NCBI GenBank assembly: GCA_963693365.1
Contig: CAVNZM010000003.1
Coordinates: 496,001-560,000, forward strand
DNA: 64,000 bases
Source of the DNA: Amoebidium appalachense
Lineage: Eukaryota > Ichthyosporea
Direction: 5' to 3'
Shown here: positions 12,661 to 42,535 of the stretch, in pieces
How positions within the stretch are numbered: position 1 is the stretch's first letter
How the letters are laid out: every line of letters begins with the position of its first letter
Notes under the pieces: model-generated
Seen by the model: the letters and a program-made list of their open reading frames with translations, nothing else
Databases searched by the model: none
Told to the model about the DNA's origin: nothing
Position numbers and translations under genes: made by a program

Positions 12661-13240
12661 AGGTGTCTGTGTGTGCGTGTGCGTGTGCGCTGGTGTGCAC
12701 GTCTGCGCAGGCAGGCGGGGGCGTGTTAGCGTTTTTTTTTTTGGCGTGTGCAAGCGCGTTTTCAGTAGGTGCTTGCGTGTTTGCATGTTTGTGTGCGGCT
12801 ATAGAGGTGTGTGCGCAGGCAACGTACAGACGTTCATACCCCATCCTTTGCCCTCCGCAAGACTTATTTTTTTCGTCTGTGTTTGTCTGCTTCTGTGTGT
12901 CCAACCTCACCGTCCTCTCCCTCTCTCTCTCTTTCTTCCGTGCCTCTGTGTGTGTGTGTCTCTCTGTCTTTCTCCCTTCCCTCGGCCCCTTCCCCATCTC
13001 GTGACCCTCTTCCCATATTTCTTTTCCAACACGTTTCCCCCATTCTTTCTCGTATTCTTGCTTCTCTCTCTCTGTCCCTCTCTCCCTTTCCTCCCCTGCC
13101 CTCCCCTTTTCTGTATGTCGTTTCCACTTCCACCACCTGTTTGGTCCCCTGCCTACTCCCTTGTGCATCCAGCCTTTGTCTCTGTGTTGCTCTCCACCCG
13201 TCTTTGCCTAATTCGCGTTTCACTATTTGTGTTGTTGCCC

Positions 13241-13244
13241 CCCC

Positions 13245-13314
<70 letters not shown>

Positions 13315-13380
13315 ACCCCCACCCCCCCGACCACCACCGCCGCCGCCGCCGCCGCCACCACCACCACCACCAACACACAC

Positions 13381-13426
<46 letters not shown>

Positions 13427-13430
13427 ACAC
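13241..13430. repeat. C tract, (CCG)n/(CCA)n and (CA)n compound microsatellite
   Basis: Contiguous C runs from about 13240 to 13328, then short CCG and CCA triplet arrays, then (CA)n to 13430. It lies in the presumed 5' UTR intron of the ARID4-like gene. Long open frames across it are pure repeat translations. Confidence 0.95.
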
Positions 13431-13563
13431 GGGTCACCCATCCGGTCTCCCTACGTGGCTTCCATCTCCCCACACTTGGCCCGTTCCTTCTGCCCTCTCT
13501 CTCTCTTTCCCTCTTATCTACCACACAATACATACACACACCCGCCCGACTGCGGCGCGCACG

Positions 13564-13595
<32 letters not shown>

Positions 13596-13686
13596 GCCAC
13601 TGCCCCATGCACAGGAGCAAACACTCACTTTATTTCAAGCCCATGTCTTTCCTTCATAATCTCCACCAACGAGTCCCTGCAAAGCT

Positions 13687-13718
<32 letters not shown>

Positions 13719-14419
13719 CTTGCTTCCCTTCAAGGCATCTCCTCCTCGTTTCAGGCCGGCGTGCGCACACAAGAAGCGCATGTAAAGTTGTTTTTTGATC
13801 ACTATATAGTAATTGCATGGGTGTACATATTACATCTGCTCTGTGTATGAAACCTAGTAATTGTAGGGTGTTGCAAGCCTTCCTTTCCATTGCAACTGTT
13901 GTCACTTTGATAGGTTTCTGTTTAGTGTTGCATTGAAAGGGGCTGGTTCTTAGGTTCTGCACCCTTTTACGAATGTGCGCGCGCGCGAGTGTGTGCATGC
14001 GTGCGTGCATGCGTACGTGTATTCAAGTGTGCGTGGGCGCACACGTGCATGCGTCTGCCTATCACAGGAGTGTATCGACGGCACTTTGTTTAATGATTGT
14101 GCAAGTGTGTGTGTGTGTGCACGTGTGTGCGTGCTCATACACTCATATGCATGTGTGTGGATGCATGCACGTCTGTAAGTGCATATTCGCACGTGCGGAC
14201 AGGGTTCCCTATGAATGAACGATTCCTTATCAGTTTTCCCTGTATGCATGCGTTCTGCACGCACAATGACAAACACATACACTCACATGTGTGTACGCTC
14301 ACGCAGAGAGACATACACAGGCCTATTCACATCCTCCACGCGCGCACACATCCACACATATGCACGTGTTTGCAGGGGGAAACTGATACGGAATTGTTCA
14401 TTCATAAAGAACCCACATC

Positions 14420-14456
<37 letters not shown>

Positions 14457-14934
14457 CGCTCACACACGTGCTTGCATTGCATCCAGCACATACACTGTGT
14501 GCATGTGTGCCCATGTATAAGTGCTTTACACGTACACGCGCATGCACACCCGATTTACACGTGGTTTATTCTGTATCGGTATTTCTCTGCACATCCGCAC
14601 TTGTACATGCTGAATCTAACATGCATGAAATGTTTGTGTGCCCGTGTGTCGGTGCACCTGTACGAATGCACAAATAAGCGACATGTATATGCACACGGTT
14701 ACCTCTAGGTGATTCCGCGTTCTTTACTCTGCAATTCTTATCCCCTTCCCCCCCCCCCCCCCCCCCATTAATTCGGCTTTTCCCTTATGCCACAGAGTAG
14801 GAAAGAGGGCAGAATGCACGGACACACGGGGTTACCCATGGATGATTGTGTTTCTGCTTTTCCCTTCATCTTCACGTGCACACGTGCATGAACATTATCT
14901 ACCCCCCCCCCCCCCCCCCCTTCCCTACTTATTT

Positions 14935-15064
14935 TGCATACTGGGCGGGTTGCTGATGTTGCATAGTTGAATTTTCGCTTTTGCGTCGTGCACCGTGTTT
15001 CTGATCGTGTAATTGTACTTTGTAACGTCTTCCGCATTCCACCCCCCCCCCCCCCCCCCCCCCC
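14935..15064 (+). repeat. SINE-like dispersed repeat, diverged copy
   Basis: Diverged plus-strand copy with GCTGATGTTGCATA, a TTTTGCGTCGTGCACCGTGT middle, a TGTACTTTGTAACG block and TTCCGCATTC running into a C tract (15042-15064). It ends about 90 bp before the first coding exon of the ARID4-like gene. Confidence 0.6.
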
Positions 15065-15154
15065 AGCAACCATGCACATGCATCATCTAACATCCTTTTT
15101 TTTTTTTTTACACATGCATCATCTAACCTCTTTTTATTTATCCATTTACAGGCC

Positions 15155-32044
<16,890 letters not shown>

Positions 32045-32305
32045 TGGGTGGGTTGGGACCCATTTGTGTACATGTTTGCACGTTTGAATTGGTTCATTCA
32101 GATGTGGTACTCACGCACGATTATAGTTTTTTGTGGTTTGTTTGTTTTTTTCCCGTTAGAAGTGCACGTATATAGAGTTGTTGTCAGTGCGAGACAACAC
32201 ACACACACACACACATTACCACACCACACAACACGTATATGTACTGATAAGTGCATGCAGTTCGAAAGGCACACAGGTCGCATTATTACACACACACACA
32301 CACAT

Positions 32306-32367
<62 letters not shown>

Positions 32368-33314
32368 CCGTGTACGAAGAAGTTAGTGAAAGCTGGCACG
32401 AAAGCACACAGCAGCCCTCGTGCGCTTATCCCAGTCAAGAAATAGTATGTTTTTCTTGGTTTGGTGGTGGCATGCACAGATTCCCCTTCTCTGAGTGTTT
32501 TAAACACTAGTGTGTAGGGGAGCTTTTGTGTTGAGTGGTGACACATCGATAGATATATATCTTGGTTTCATGTTCGGGAGTTACAACTATTACCAAACAT
32601 AGGTTGAATAGATTTAGTATATTGGTATGTTTGTGCTATTTTCTGTGTTTTTTCTTTATTGTCATCGTACGATTCGATAAACACAAGGATTCGATACTGT
32701 TGTGTTTTCCTTCCTTTCTGACATAAATTTCCATGGGCATAATAGCCGTGGGCACCACGCCCGAAATGCTAGGTTGCTGTTAGTGGGAATCCTAGAAGCT
32801 CAGCCACATGAGACCAATTAGTCAGTAAACTTCTCCTGGTGGTGTCTAGTGCCTTTTGTCCGTGTCCGTCCTCCTCCCTTCCTCCTCCCCCCCCCCCCCC
32901 CCTCCTCCTCCTCCTTCCGCCCTCCCAATTCCAACCCTGTAGCTTAGTAGGCTTCTCCTCCTCCTTCCAGCTCTTGATACCTCCCATCTTAAAAAAATGT
33001 GTAATGGGAGGCAGTGATTCTTTGATCATCCTCTATAATATTGTTGCTTACTCATAAGAGCAGCACATGCACATGAGCTCCAGTAAAATAGCCGATATTG
33101 TAACATGAATTGCCATTTCACCACGTTGTTTTTTGAGCTCCTCAATTGGGCAAGTTGCAACAACGGCGTTCAGCTGGCCGCGGTTGCAAGTTCGATTTTT
33201 TTTTGAATCAAAATAAAACAAACGGTTGACGGCCGTTGGTGATGGTGACCGATACAGCACATTCCAAACTCAATAAGATTATGTGTTTTGATTGGTGCAT
33301 CTAAGATCTTGCAT
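32045..33314. other. 3' flank of the ARID4-like gene; no gene seen
   Basis: Contains (CA)n at 32286-32365 and a C tract at 32887-32902; the rest is ordinary unique sequence. No AATAAA was seen close behind the stop. The last 70 bases lead directly into the rRNA-derived segment without any LSU-like sequence. Confidence 0.5.
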
Positions 33315-33353
<39 letters not shown>

Positions 33354-33750
33354 ATGAGTCATTGTTGCAATAGTAATTCAACTCAGTACGAGAGGAACCG
33401 TTGATTCAGATAATTGGTAATTGCGGTTGTCTGAAAAGACAATGCCGCGAAGCTACCATCTGCAGGATTATGACTGAACGCCTCTAAGTCAGAATCCATG
33501 CTAGAAGCAACGATTTTTACCTTTCCCTTTATTAGACGAACAAGAATAGGAGGAAACTCCCAAAGTCATGCGTTTGCAGGATGTCCGGTGCAGAGAAAAG
33601 CTGCATTGTACGCCTGCAGAATAATAATTTCAAATATTGGGAAAGATAAATCCTTTGCATACGACTTAAATTAGAACGGGGTATTGTAAGCTGTAGAGTA
33701 GCCTTGTTGCTACGATCAGCTGAGATTAAGCCTTTGTTCTCTTGATTTGT
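33315..33750 (+). rRNA. LSU (28S-type) rRNA, 3'-terminal fragment
   Basis: The segment starts abruptly at GTTTAGACCGTCGTGAGACA and runs through the sarcin-ricin loop core AGTACGAGAGGAACCG and the conserved TGACTGAACGCCTCTAAGTC block to a typical LSU terminus, TTTGTTCTCTTGATTTGT. About 436 bases match the expected length from this point to the LSU 3' end. The rest of the LSU is absent, so this is a 5'-truncated copy and not a working rRNA gene. It is the best element in the window for phylogenetic placement, with the caution that a stray copy may have drifted. Confidence 0.92.
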
Positions 33751-33767
33751 GTTTGGCTATGCCAAAC
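33751..33767 (+). other. perfect hairpin directly after the LSU terminus
   Basis: GTTTGGC TAT GCCAAAC forms a 7-bp stem with a 3-nt loop starting at the base after the apparent LSU 3' end. Its position suits a 3' external transcribed spacer hairpin. If so, the fragment was copied from rDNA or its precursor and not from mature rRNA. Confidence 0.55.
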
Positions 33768-34540
33768 CTCTTCTCCTTCTGGTCCCAATAGCTGCTAGAG
33801 TATCCTATCTCGCGCTGAAATTCAATAAGCACATAAGCCGCTTAAAGAAGTATTTGCCCTCCCACCCTCTCTTCTCTATCCGACCTGTCCCCTCCTCACC
33901 TCTCCCCTCTTTCCTCCCCTCTCTCTCCCCTTCTCCCCTGGGCACAAATACAAATAAACCCCGCAATAGTGTGTGTGTGACTTTGGACTGCCACTTACTT
34001 ATTAAACATGTACACAATCACAAGATAATCACGCAATATAACAAATGGAAAAAGATACCACACGACACTAGACCCGATGAAAGCATACACCTTGAAAAAC
34101 TAAGCCTTATGTCTCGTTTTATATATACTGACCGCCTCAACCATATTGCCAAATATGGCACTCGCAAGTGTATAACACCTAAATACATATTACCTTCCTG
34201 TAGAACTGGTCTTTCTCTAGCTGATGGTATTATTGATCAATTACCACGCTTTTACTGTACACGTGCTATACAGTGGAGATCTAATAAGTATAAGGTGGCA
34301 TCATTTGCATGCCCAAACAACACACACACACACCAGTTTAACCGGTCATGTATCGCCAAATGTAGTTTGATAGACCACATAATACCGCAACACACACACG
34401 TCACATTCACAACAGACACCCAGAAAGATAGCCTACCTGTAAATTACAACATCCTTGATTTTATACTAAACACGCGTAACTACGACCTGTTTATTAGATG
34501 TATTGATTGGCTTGAGAAACACATCACTACAAAATTATAG
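33768..34540 (+). CDS. orphan ORF after the LSU fragment, possible retroelement C-terminus
   Basis: The open frame begins inside the LSU end and continues to a stop at 34538-34540; only the part after the hairpin reads like a protein. From about 33960 it has ordinary composition, with a Cys/His cluster (CIAKC, then DHIIPQHTH) and a final NILDFILNTRNYDLFIRCID segment. This layout is reminiscent of the Cys/His tail of some non-LTR reverse transcriptases, but no catalytic RT motif is present and I do not recognise the family. A (CA)n tract and a poly(A) tract follow within 150 bp. No confident start codon can be assigned. Confidence 0.3.
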
Positions 34541-34560
34541 CGCACGCGCACACACACACA

Positions 34561-34611
<51 letters not shown>

Positions 34612-34643
34612 CCAGCTGATACCGAGTGTCCCGAGGGGAGCCC

Positions 34644-34648
<5 letters not shown>

Positions 34649-34698
<50 letters not shown>
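34649..34698. repeat. poly(A) tract, about 50 bases
   Basis: Uninterrupted A run after GGGGAGCCCCTTT and before CGGGGAACCCC. It may be the 3' tail of a retroposed unit containing the LSU fragment and the orphan ORF. No clear target-site duplication was found. Confidence 0.85.
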
Positions 34699-34699
<1 letters not shown>

Positions 34700-35769
34700 G
34701 GGGAACCCCAACTAATTGATTTCTCCTTGTAGTCTTTATGGTGTCTCGTAGAGAAAGTAAACCCTGATATATAGTCACCACCCGACATCTATGTACGTGA
34801 TCATGATATACCGCTGAGGGGATATTCCGAGCAAAACCCCCCCCCCCATACCTGAGACTGGTTCTCTTTGCCTCGAGTAAACAGCGTAAACCCCTCCTAC
34901 ATCTATCCCTTCCACCATACAACATTTTCTAGCCTGCCCCGCCCGTATGCATACCATGCAGATCTATTGTATGTGAGTCGTGACCCGCGGGCTCAGTCTG
35001 GTAACAATATGTGTGCAACGATAAAGGTTCCCGGCCAGGTATGTGGTTTATTTCCGCCGCTTATCGTAAGTGCACAAACAAGCAGCTTGCTTAGTGCATG
35101 ATACGTGGGTTGAGGGTCGGGGTGAGCATCTTTTGAGTCTGCAAGATTTGTTGTGGGGTCGGGGTGAGCATGTTTGAGTCTGCAAGATGTGTTGAAGCCC
35201 ATGACAAACACGTTTCACCAGGACGCAAAATCGTTCTCTTTAGCATGCAACACATGTACACGTGAACAAATCTTTCAAACGGCCTTGTTTTGATTTGACC
35301 GCTTTGCATTTGTTCTCTACACTTTGGGAGTCAACTCAATTCTATTATTCTAACGTCAAGAATCATTATCGTTATGATTTAAACGCAAGTGAAAAGCAAG
35401 CTTCGAAGCCTTAAGCAACGACTCATGCCGACCTTTCTCGGCCTGTCTTTGCTCTAACTATATTAGATGAGCTATCCGTTCTGTTAGGCATTTAGAGATA
35501 AACAACTCCATTATTAACCAACACCGTTGACCCTTATTTGTGCTCTTGTCCCAAACCCAGCCGAAACCGAACTCGATCATCTAAGCCAGCCTCCACGCAC
35601 CTTTTGCGGCTCTGGTGGTATACAGCACGAGAGTCTTCGAAGCGCGCCACTAATCTAGCTCTTTTGATAGAACAATATTAACAGGTAAGTAGTTGTGACA
35701 ATTTTTCTGTGCCTCTCCTCGAAGTAAGCAGCAAACGACATTCCGAGCCGGTAAAACTTTAACGCAAAC
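34700..35769. other. spacer upstream of the protease gene
   Basis: Largely unique sequence. A unit of about 47 bp (GTCGGGGTGAGCAT ... GAGTCTGCAAGAT) is duplicated in tandem at 35115-35192. Near the gene, CAG|GTAAGT at 35684 and an AAGCAG acceptor-like site at about 35731 could bound a very short 5' UTR intron. No other coding feature was recognised. Confidence 0.45.
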
Positions 35770-36561
35770 ATGCTACCACTGCTTCTGTTTCTCCTCCTTG
35801 TCGCAGCGCACACACCACCCTTTGCAACCGCATCAACCCAACCACAAAACGATGTAACCACCAACTTTTACGCAAATGCACTCCTTTCACGCGTGCGGAG
35901 AGGGCAGCTTCCAGCACAATCCTTTCTTGTTTCCATGGGGTTCACATACAACAAGAAATGGTTCCATTACTGTGGCGGAGTGCTCATCAAACCTCAATGG
36001 GTGCTAACGGCGGCACATTGTGTGGACCCAACTTCCATCAAAAAGGATTTCGTGAGGATAGGCGGGAGACTACTCGGAAACGCGGGCGAATTTGAACAAT
36101 TCAGTGTGACGAAATTCATCATTCACCCCCAATACAGCCCAAAAACTGAGGTTAATGACGTTGCCCTGTTGATGTTGTCTCGAAAATCGTCAAGGAGACC
36201 GGCCGACATCAACCGGGTGGCGGGTTTGGATGACAACATGAGTGTGCAGATGTTGGGTTGGGGAACGAGAGATGATAAGAATGTGGGGCCTAATCCCAAT
36301 GGCGCTCTGGTAGGGGCATACGTCAAAACATCACGAAACGTGTGTGCAAAAGGTACTAGTACAAGCGTGTTGTGTGTTGCCGTTACACCCCCCCTTCAAA
36401 CGAGTTGTCACGGGGATAGCGGAGGACCCCTCATGAGTAATGGGAAGGTGGTGGGGATAAGTATACGGGGGGCTGGGTGTGATAGTAAGAGGACGGTGGG
36501 TACTTATACGAGAATGGCCTCATTTGCGAAATGGATAGACGCAAACACTGGAACGAAGTGA
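35770..36561 (+). CDS. secreted chymotrypsin-fold serine protease (S1 family)
   Basis: Single-exon gene of 263 residues. The hydrophobic N-terminus MLPLLLFLLLVAAH is a signal peptide. The triad is intact: His83 in TAAHC, Asp130 in NDVALL, Ser217 in CHGDSGGP. Likely disulfides are Cys68-Cys84 and Cys213-Cys237. The residue six before the catalytic Ser is Thr211 where trypsin has Asp189, so trypsin-like Arg/Lys specificity is not expected. The usual IVGG activation sequence is missing; instead RVRR (41-44) precedes GQLPAQ, a possible furin/Kex2-type cleavage site. Activation may therefore differ from classical zymogens. It is the only intronless gene here, unlike its multi-exon neighbours. The fold is certain; substrate and role are unknown. 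Confidence 0.93.
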   Translation: MLPLLLFLLLVAAHTPPFATASTQPQNDVTTNFYANALLSRVRRGQLPAQSFLVSMGFTYNKKWFHYCGGVLIKPQWVLTAAHCVDPTSIKKDFVRIGGRLLGNAGEFEQFSVTKFIIHPQYSPKTEVNDVALLMLSRKSSRRPADINRVAGLDDNMSVQMLGWGTRDDKNVGPNPNGALVGAYVKTSRNVCAKGTSTSVLCVAVTPPLQTSCHGDSGGPLMSNGKVVGISIRGAGCDSKRTVGTYTRMASFAKWIDANTGTK

Positions 36562-36764
36562 GGCCTGATGTTGTTGTGAGTGGATACTTTTGCGTTTTCA
36601 GGTGCTCTATGTCTTCGTGGTCTTCTCACCACCAGTAGATAGATCAGAATATAATTGGGATAACCTTTTAGTAGTTTTAAATTTTAATGCCCGTTTCCTA
36701 AGAACTTGTCTTTTTGTTAAACTATTGTTCGAGTTTTTTTTTTTTTTTTTTTTTTTTTTGTGGT

Positions 36765-36798
<34 letters not shown>

Positions 36799-37360
36799 GG
36801 GGGGGGGAGGGGAGGCGCCGGGGAGAGGAGGGGGGGGGAGGGGGGGGAGGGAGGGGGGGGGGGGGGGGTGCAAGAGATAATCAATGATAGTGTCCATGGT
36901 CCTTAGTTTTTTATCTTTAAGCGATATGTCTTTATTTAGAAGTATAATGCAGTACAATGCAGTACATTGTTAAATGATATACCCTGACTCACAAATATAA
37001 TGCAACAGTAAGGCAGTACACAATGTAATACACCTTCGTATAATAACGTGTACACATTGTGTGCTGATAGATTACTTGGTATATTTGAATCTTTGTTTTT
37101 TCCCTACAGTGTTCTGTGTACTAGGCTACACAAAGTTTCTCAGTGAGACATGTCGCAAACATCACATATTTCTGAAATCTGCGGCTTTCGAATGTGCACA
37201 AAGAGCCTTGCCTCCCGTCAATTTTCGCTCTCGCCGATCACTAAAATCCCCCCCCCCCCCCCCCCCCCCCCCCTCTCCCCCCGGCACACACACATACTGA
37301 CACCAGCATATAAACACACACACGTGTGCGTGCGCACACATAACAGGCGTCAAATACGCG

Positions 37361-37409
<49 letters not shown>

Positions 37410-37705
37410 ACACATCAGCACACACACACACCGTGACACACACACACACACCGTGACACACACACACACACACGGAGTGAGAGAGAGAGGGAGAGAGAGG
37501 GACGCACGCACACACACAGGCACACATGCGCACATAGGCACGTGCACGTGCACAGACACACACACACATACACACGCACACACACACACACACAAACACA
37601 AACACGAGCGAGTGCGCACACTCACTCACATACTCATACACACACACGCATCAATCCACTCAACAAATCCCAAAGTACCCACGAGATTCACCCCAATCCT
37701 CCCGA

Positions 37706-37741
<36 letters not shown>

Positions 37742-37860
37742 TCCCACCCTGTCTTCGCACTCCCACTCCTTCCCGACAGAGTCCAATCCCAGTACAACCA
37801 ATCGAAAGCAAGATAAGTTTGACGGTCGACAACGGTTTAACATTTCTCTTCTTTCCTTTT

Positions 37861-37881
37861 TTTTTTCTTTCTTTTTTTTTT

Positions 37882-37964
<83 letters not shown>
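37861..37964. repeat. T tract followed by about 73 G's
   Basis: T-rich run (37858-37890), then an essentially pure G run to 37964, the longest homopolymer in the window. Its length is probably unreliable in any assembly. Confidence 0.9.
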
Positions 37965-37965
<1 letters not shown>

Positions 37966-38184
37966 GGGGGAGTCGGTATATCTGTTCATCGATAGCTAGG
38001 CACACAAAGCATAAATTTCAGCCTGTTTTTTTTCCGTATGCTGGCGGGGAATGCGGGGAGGCTAGAAATCATAGACATTGTGTTGACGATTCCATCCATC
38101 CCCATTTAAAATTTTCGCTTAGAATTCTCCTTGGTGTCTTTTGTTTCGGAGGGAGCTGAACTCTTGGTACCGGATTAAGCTTAG

Positions 38185-38264
<80 letters not shown>

Positions 38265-38705
38265 GTGTATGTGTGTGTGTACGCGCGCGCAGGAGTGCAT
38301 TGCGACTGTGTGCTGGTGCTTTTCTCGAACAATCAATGCATCTTAGATGAACATCACATTCAACGGGATGCCTCAGTGTGAAATGCAAGGAATAAATCTT
38401 TTCTATCGCTAGCATTAAGTTTATTGTTAATTGTTTGGACTAAGAAGTTGTACAACGTGTGGGCCCATGTTCTGTGCGTGGCTTGGTTTCATAGGGTACA
38501 TCAATCTACATTTGTGCGGTATTGACTCTGTATATGTTTGCTCACGTAATATGTTTGCACCATCGAACCGGATCTCACATTTTACTTATTGAAGGTGCAC
38601 GTTATTGACAATAAAAACGTTTGCTGATTGGCCGATAATATTGTCAACTAGACGTTACGGGTTCTTGATTTTGCCGAGAACGTGGAGGAGGATAATAGTA
38701 ACTTT

Positions 38706-38736
<31 letters not shown>

Positions 38737-38978
38737 GGCGCCCCCCTCCCCCCATCGGCCTCCGGCCCCCCCGCCTAGGAAAGGGATGGGGGGAGCCTCC
38801 GAGTCCCCCCCCCCTCCCCCCGGCTAGGAGAGGGAGGGGGGAGCCTCCGAGTTCCCCCCCCCTCCCCCCGGCTAGGGAGAGGGAGGGGGTCGAGGGAGGG
38901 GGGGAGACCCACGTGCACCCCCCCCCTAAAGACAGGTGGGCCCCCCCTGCCCCTCCCCCTCCCCCCCCCCCCCCCCCC

Positions 38979-39013
<35 letters not shown>

Positions 39014-39315
39014 CTCCGCCTCCCTCCCCCTCCCCTCCCGGATCATCAGTAGCAGAGGGAGGTTGGGGGGGAACCACCACCATCCCGTCCCAAAACGTAA
39101 GCCTTGAACTCGAAGCTTACTATAGCTAATGGGTCGCTGGAGTTTTTGATCACTTGAAACTCAGGCTACACCGTGCGATTATGTTCGAGCTCTCTCCCCC
39201 CCCTCCCCCCTCCCCCTCCCCCCCCCCCCCCCCCACTCCTTCCCTCCCTAGCTCCCCCTCCTTCCTCCCTTTGCGAGCTTGGGGAGGACTTGTCTCCATT
39301 CTCCCCACCGCACGT

Positions 39316-39379
<64 letters not shown>

Positions 39380-39408
39380 GCACGCACGCACGCACGCACG
39401 CACACACG

Positions 39409-39451
<43 letters not shown>

Positions 39452-40737
39452 CACACGTACCTGCACATATGTACCACACACGCACACGAGGTGCACAAAC
39501 CTGCGATGCGCACCCGACATGAACATGCAGATGCACTCACTCAAACGTTAACCACACACACATGCATTGAAATTCCCGCCCACACCGTGACACGCACACG
39601 AACTCTGGGCGGTGAGCCCTATCACGTGCAGGGTAACTTGGCCCACAATAATTCATAGCTTTTTAGTGGTAGTAGAACGTAACGAATACAGCCTTTGGTG
39701 AGATGTGTGTCTATCACGCGCAGACGGCGCGCGTGGTGGTGGTGGTGGTGGGGGAGGGGGGGGGGGGGAGAGGGAGGGGGGCAACCTACCACCTCAGCGG
39801 CCCAGGAGGACCCCTCGCCCCCTTCCCTCTGGACCCACGCCTGCCGATTCTTTAAAGAGGCGGGAAGGACCGCCTACCCCTCCCCCCTCCCCATGCCCCC
39901 TCTTCTCCACCCTGAAAACCAGGGTGTGTATACACTAATACTATGCCCTAGTTAACATATGCAGGCTAGGAGAAGCACGTAAGTATAGAGACAAGAAAGC
40001 GGGTGCTACAGCTAGTCTGACACCGCACGACTAGTGTAACGTTTACTCGGACACACAGCCCCGCCCAAGTGACCCAAGTCTGGAATGTACCAGCCTTTTG
40101 TAGTCTTGGTTTCCGCCGGTCCGGAGAGCACTGCTCGCATACTTTTGTAAGGCGACAGCCAATAGGCATGTGGCCCTACTTAAAATATAGCACATGACAT
40201 ATACATGAGTACATGAGCTTCTCCTGGGTGATCATAATCTAGCTTCAAGTGATACTACAGTGCTACATGTGTATGTCTAGTGTCCAATAAAGTGTCTACG
40301 GCACACAGTGTGTGCCGTACACCTAAGATACATGCTGGCAAAGTGTTCACCTTCTTTGCATCGCTCCTAACTGCATACTTAAGGTGCAGAGCAACTGCCC
40401 TAATAAGGAATACAGCTAAAAGTGATGCAGCCGATTGGTAGCTGCTTCCGAGGCTCTATTCCAGCCTCTGGCGGGAAGACACAAAGGCACGTAGACTGGT
40501 TGTGGGGGAACAGCACGGTGTGCATGTCAATGTACACAACCATGTCTACAACCCTCACGCCCCTCCCCCTCCACCCCCCGTTCCCCATCCCCCCGGAGAG
40601 GGCGTGGGGAGTGCCACCAGAAGGACTCCGATATTTACTGGCTCCCCCCCCCCCCCCCCCCCCCCCCTCTCGCCCTCTTCCTCTCCCTCCCCTCCCTCAA
40701 GAATCCCCGGGTCCGCAATGATGTCTATGACAAAATT

Positions 40738-40815
40738 AAGTTTTGGTCATACCATTCCGTTTGCAATATACGGCAATAATGCTAACATGGTCATGACGGA
40801 TAAGCCGTGATGAGA
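40738..40815 (+). repeat. dispersed repeat, copy A
   Basis: Shares ATACCATTCCGTTTGC, a CATGGTCATGACGGATA-type block and CCGTGATGAGAGA with the segment at 49288-49370, at roughly 80% identity over about 75 bp. Both copies follow C-rich sequence. Confidence 0.7.
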
Positions 40816-41233
40816 GAGACAGACAATTCACTGCCAGGTGTTAGGGTTATTTCAAATTGTACATATCAAGTTATTTTTATCACTTCTAGTTGTTGCATTA
40901 TATCTTATTGCCGCAGTTATAGATTTGGTGAATTGTTTTTGCAAAATTCTGATTGTAACCAAACACTTTCTCAGCTTAGAGCAGTCAAAAGAAACCCTGA
41001 TGTTAAATTTTCGCGCGTTGCGGGGGTCGGGGAGGGGGGAGGGAGGGAGGGGAGACCTTGGAGGGGGGGGGGGGGAGGGGGGGGGGGGGGGGGGAGGGGA
41101 AGGGGGGACAAACCCATGAGTCAGACATGAACTGGGAGGAGGGCTGTGTGTGAGCTCTGTGTGTGTGTGTGCGGGCGTGCGTCGATATATTTTCTTTTCT
41201 TTTCTTTTCATTTTCATTTTCATTTTTTTTTTT

Positions 41234-41286
<53 letters not shown>

Positions 41287-41409
41287 AGGTAGCGAGATGG
41301 TAATTTCGACTATTTAGGAATGAGAGAGAGTTCACGACTGGTGGAAGGGATGTGTATGAAAAGACGGAGTCGGAAGGGAAGCTTGACAAAAGCGTGTGCA
41401 TGCACGCGT

Positions 41410-42020
<611 letters not shown>

Positions 42021-42250
42021 AGTGTAACGCTGAGAGAAAAAGAAGAAATAGCGTCGCCGAGGATTGGGGAGAGGGAGGACGGGAAGAAAGAAGATAGGAG
42101 AGAGATACATATTATCCTTGTGACAGATATATATATAGAGAGAAAGAGAACGGGGGGGGGGGGGGGGGGGAAGCCTCGGAGACAGAGAGCCTGGGGGAGG
42201 GGAGTGGGGGTTGGGCTGGAGAAAGAGCTAGAAAGAGAGATGAGGGGGTG

Positions 42251-42295
<45 letters not shown>

Positions 42296-42486
42296 GGCGA
42301 ACGGTAGAGGGTTGGAACGAGAGAGGTTTACTCTTGTTACAGCCCTTCTATCCCCGCAAACGCGTGCTCGCCGCGCACACCCTTGTCCTCGTCAGGCACC
42401 GTCGATGGGTGACAGGTCCACCTTGCACATGGTGGACCACTGTATTACACTGATGTCGTATATACGTGCGTGACACACACGTGTGT

Positions 42487-42535
42487 TGGATCTAGATCTA
42501 CAAATCTAGATGTCGACGACGTCGAGTCGACGGCG
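42487..42535. other. cluster of 6-bp palindromes
   Basis: Within about 50 bp occur TCTAGA, AGATCT, a second TCTAGA, GTCGAC, GACGTC and a second GTCGAC. It looks like a polylinker, but it lies in ordinary flanking sequence and carries no vector sequence I recognise. Confidence 0.6.

Noticed and set aside
12671-13798. A 375-residue Pro/His/Ser frame
   Set aside because: It spans C tracts, (CCG)n and (CA)n; it lies in the presumed 5' UTR intron of the ARID4-like gene and has no conserved block.
40430-40490. Possible tRNA-derived piece (GGTAGCTGCTTCC and GGCTCTATTCC)
   Set aside because: The A/B-box resemblance is weak and the acceptor stem does not pair.
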